This document shows positions 63,194 through 64,000 of a stretch of DNA of 64,000 nt, one piece after another; position 1 is the stretch's first letter, and each line of letters starts with the position of its first letter. The notes under the pieces were generated by a model. That model was not told where the DNA came from. It searched no databases and saw only the letters and a list, made by a program, of their open reading frames with translations. A program made the position numbers and the translations under genes. The DNA comes from Streptomyces rimosus (GTDB taxonomy: Bacteria; Actinomycetota; Actinomycetes; Streptomycetales; Streptomycetaceae), in contig NZ_CP023688.1 of the NCBI RefSeq assembly GCF_008704655.1, forward strand, positions 3,658,001 to 3,722,000, in the 5' to 3' direction.

Positions 63194-64000
63194 TTGGCGT
63201 CGCACCGCAAGCCGCGTACCCGCATACTCACCTCCCCCGGAAGCCGTCGTACGGCCGCCGGGCTCACCACCGCAGCCCTCGCCTCGGTCACCCTGCTCTC
63301 GCAGACCGCCGAGGCCGCGCCGAGCCGGCCCCAGCAGTCCATCGAAGAGGTCAAGCAGAAGGTCGACGACCTCTACCGGCAGGCCGAAGTGGCGACCCAG
63401 AAGTACAACGCCGCCAAGGAGCAGGCCGACGAGCAGCGCGGCACCGTCGACCGCCTCCTGGACGACACCGCCCGGCGCACCCAGAAGATGAACGACGCCC
63501 GGCGCCAGCTGGGGACCTACGCCGCCGCCCAGTACCGCAGCGGCGGCATCAGCCCGACCGTGCAGCTCCTCCTGGCCCGTAATCCGCAGCAGTTCGCGGA
63601 CCGCAGCCACCTGATGGGCCAGCTGACCGGCGCGCAGAAGAAGGCCGTCAGCGACTATCAGGAGCAGCAGGCCAAGGCCGTACGCCAGCGGGCCGAGGCG
63701 TCCCGGAGCCTGGAGCGGCTCACCGAGACGCAGGCGTCCCTGAAGGAGTCCAAGAAGGACGTCCAGGCCAAGCTGGCCGAGGCCCGGCAGCTGCTGTCCC
63801 GGCTGACCGCCCAGGAGAAGGCGCGGCTGGCGGAGCTGGAGCGCAAGAAGGAGGCCGAGGCCAAGCGCAAGGCCGAGGAGCTGGCCCGCAAGCAGGCCGA
63901 GAAGGAGCGCAAGGAGCGGGAGGACCGCAAACAGCACGGTACTCCGGACCCGGGCACCGGAACGCCGGACGGCGGGTCCGGCGGGTCCGGTGGCTCCGGC
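63194..64000 (+). CDS. cell-wall hydrolase (NlpC/P60-type), N-terminal part
   Basis: Open to the right edge; 269 residues visible. The TTG at 63194 (LASHRKPRTRILTSPG) follows GGAAGGAGG at 8 bases. An export signal with Ala-rich cleavage region is followed by coiled coil (about 45-250) with KVDDLYRQAEVATQKYNAAK and LAELERKKEAEAKRKAEEL, then Gly/Ser/Pro linker. This is the layout of actinobacterial RipA-like NlpC/P60 endopeptidases, whose catalytic domain would come next. The enzymatic domain itself is not in the window. Confidence 0.75.
   Translation, partial: MASHRKPRTRILTSPGSRRTAAGLTTAALASVTLLSQTAEAAPSRPQQSIEEVKQKVDDLYRQAEVATQKYNAAKEQADEQRGTVDRLLDDTARRTQKMNDARRQLGTYAAAQYRSGGISPTVQLLLARNPQQFADRSHLMGQLTGAQKKAVSDYQEQQAKAVRQRAEASRSLERLTETQASLKESKKDVQAKLAEARQLLSRLTAQEKARLAELERKKEAEAKRKAEELARKQAEKERKEREDRKQHGTPDPGTGTPDGGSGGSGGSG

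Overview
The window looks like core chromosome of a Streptomyces. It is very GC-rich with G or C at almost every third codon position. It uses GTG and TTG starts next to ATG and stops mostly at TGA, and it carries families typical of the genus: DUF397/DUF5753 regulator pairs, XRE regulators with a membrane segment, MocR and DUF6350. The housekeeping order icmB - sucCD - purNH - folD - mdh - choline/betaine genes is, as I recall it, the order of the central S. coelicolor chromosome. I found no tRNA, rRNA, insertion sequence, prophage or CRISPR array.

Left part (1-11.5 kb): the end of an isocitrate lyase/PEP-mutase family gene; a Clp-N-domain gene divergent from a TetR gene, with palindromic operators over both promoters; a YqeB-like membrane protein; an AhpD-like protein divergent from a MocR regulator; a DUF5753-XRE/DUF397 pair divergent from a small gene; a secreted trypsin-like protease; and a leftward cluster with a NarL-type response regulator at its end and a histidine kinase at its start.

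Betaine region (11.5-19.1 kb): a leftward, tightly overlapping operon runs betB, betA, betaine ABC ATPase, an 86-residue small protein, a double-length permease and a binding lipoprotein. It both makes glycine betaine from choline and imports it. Next to it lies an undescribed, decayed AraC-type regulator (about 19.25-19.96 kb) that carries an 18-bp tandem repeat.

Middle (20-36.9 kb): an AraC regulator with a divergent DUF1772 gene; a small XRE/membrane pair; three leftward genes of unknown role, two of which share a GDHNT motif that may be an amyloid-type signalling element; mdh; three membrane-anchored XRE regulators facing a secreted peptidoglycan-binding protein; icd; folD with DUF3017; and two membrane proteins with Gln/Pro/Tyr/Gly-rich N-termini.

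Right part (36.9-64 kb): purH and purN, membrane proteins, a sigma-like protein with a membrane tail, sucD and sucC, and two secreted low-complexity proteins. Then comes a five-gene divergent module: MoxR ATPase - DUF5682 - VWA on one side, SWIM zinc finger - DUF5691 on the other. This is the best candidate in the window for an incompletely described system. The end holds icmB, a lipase, an M23 peptidase, pcrA and the start of an NlpC/P60-type cell-wall protein behind what looks like a c-di-AMP riboswitch.
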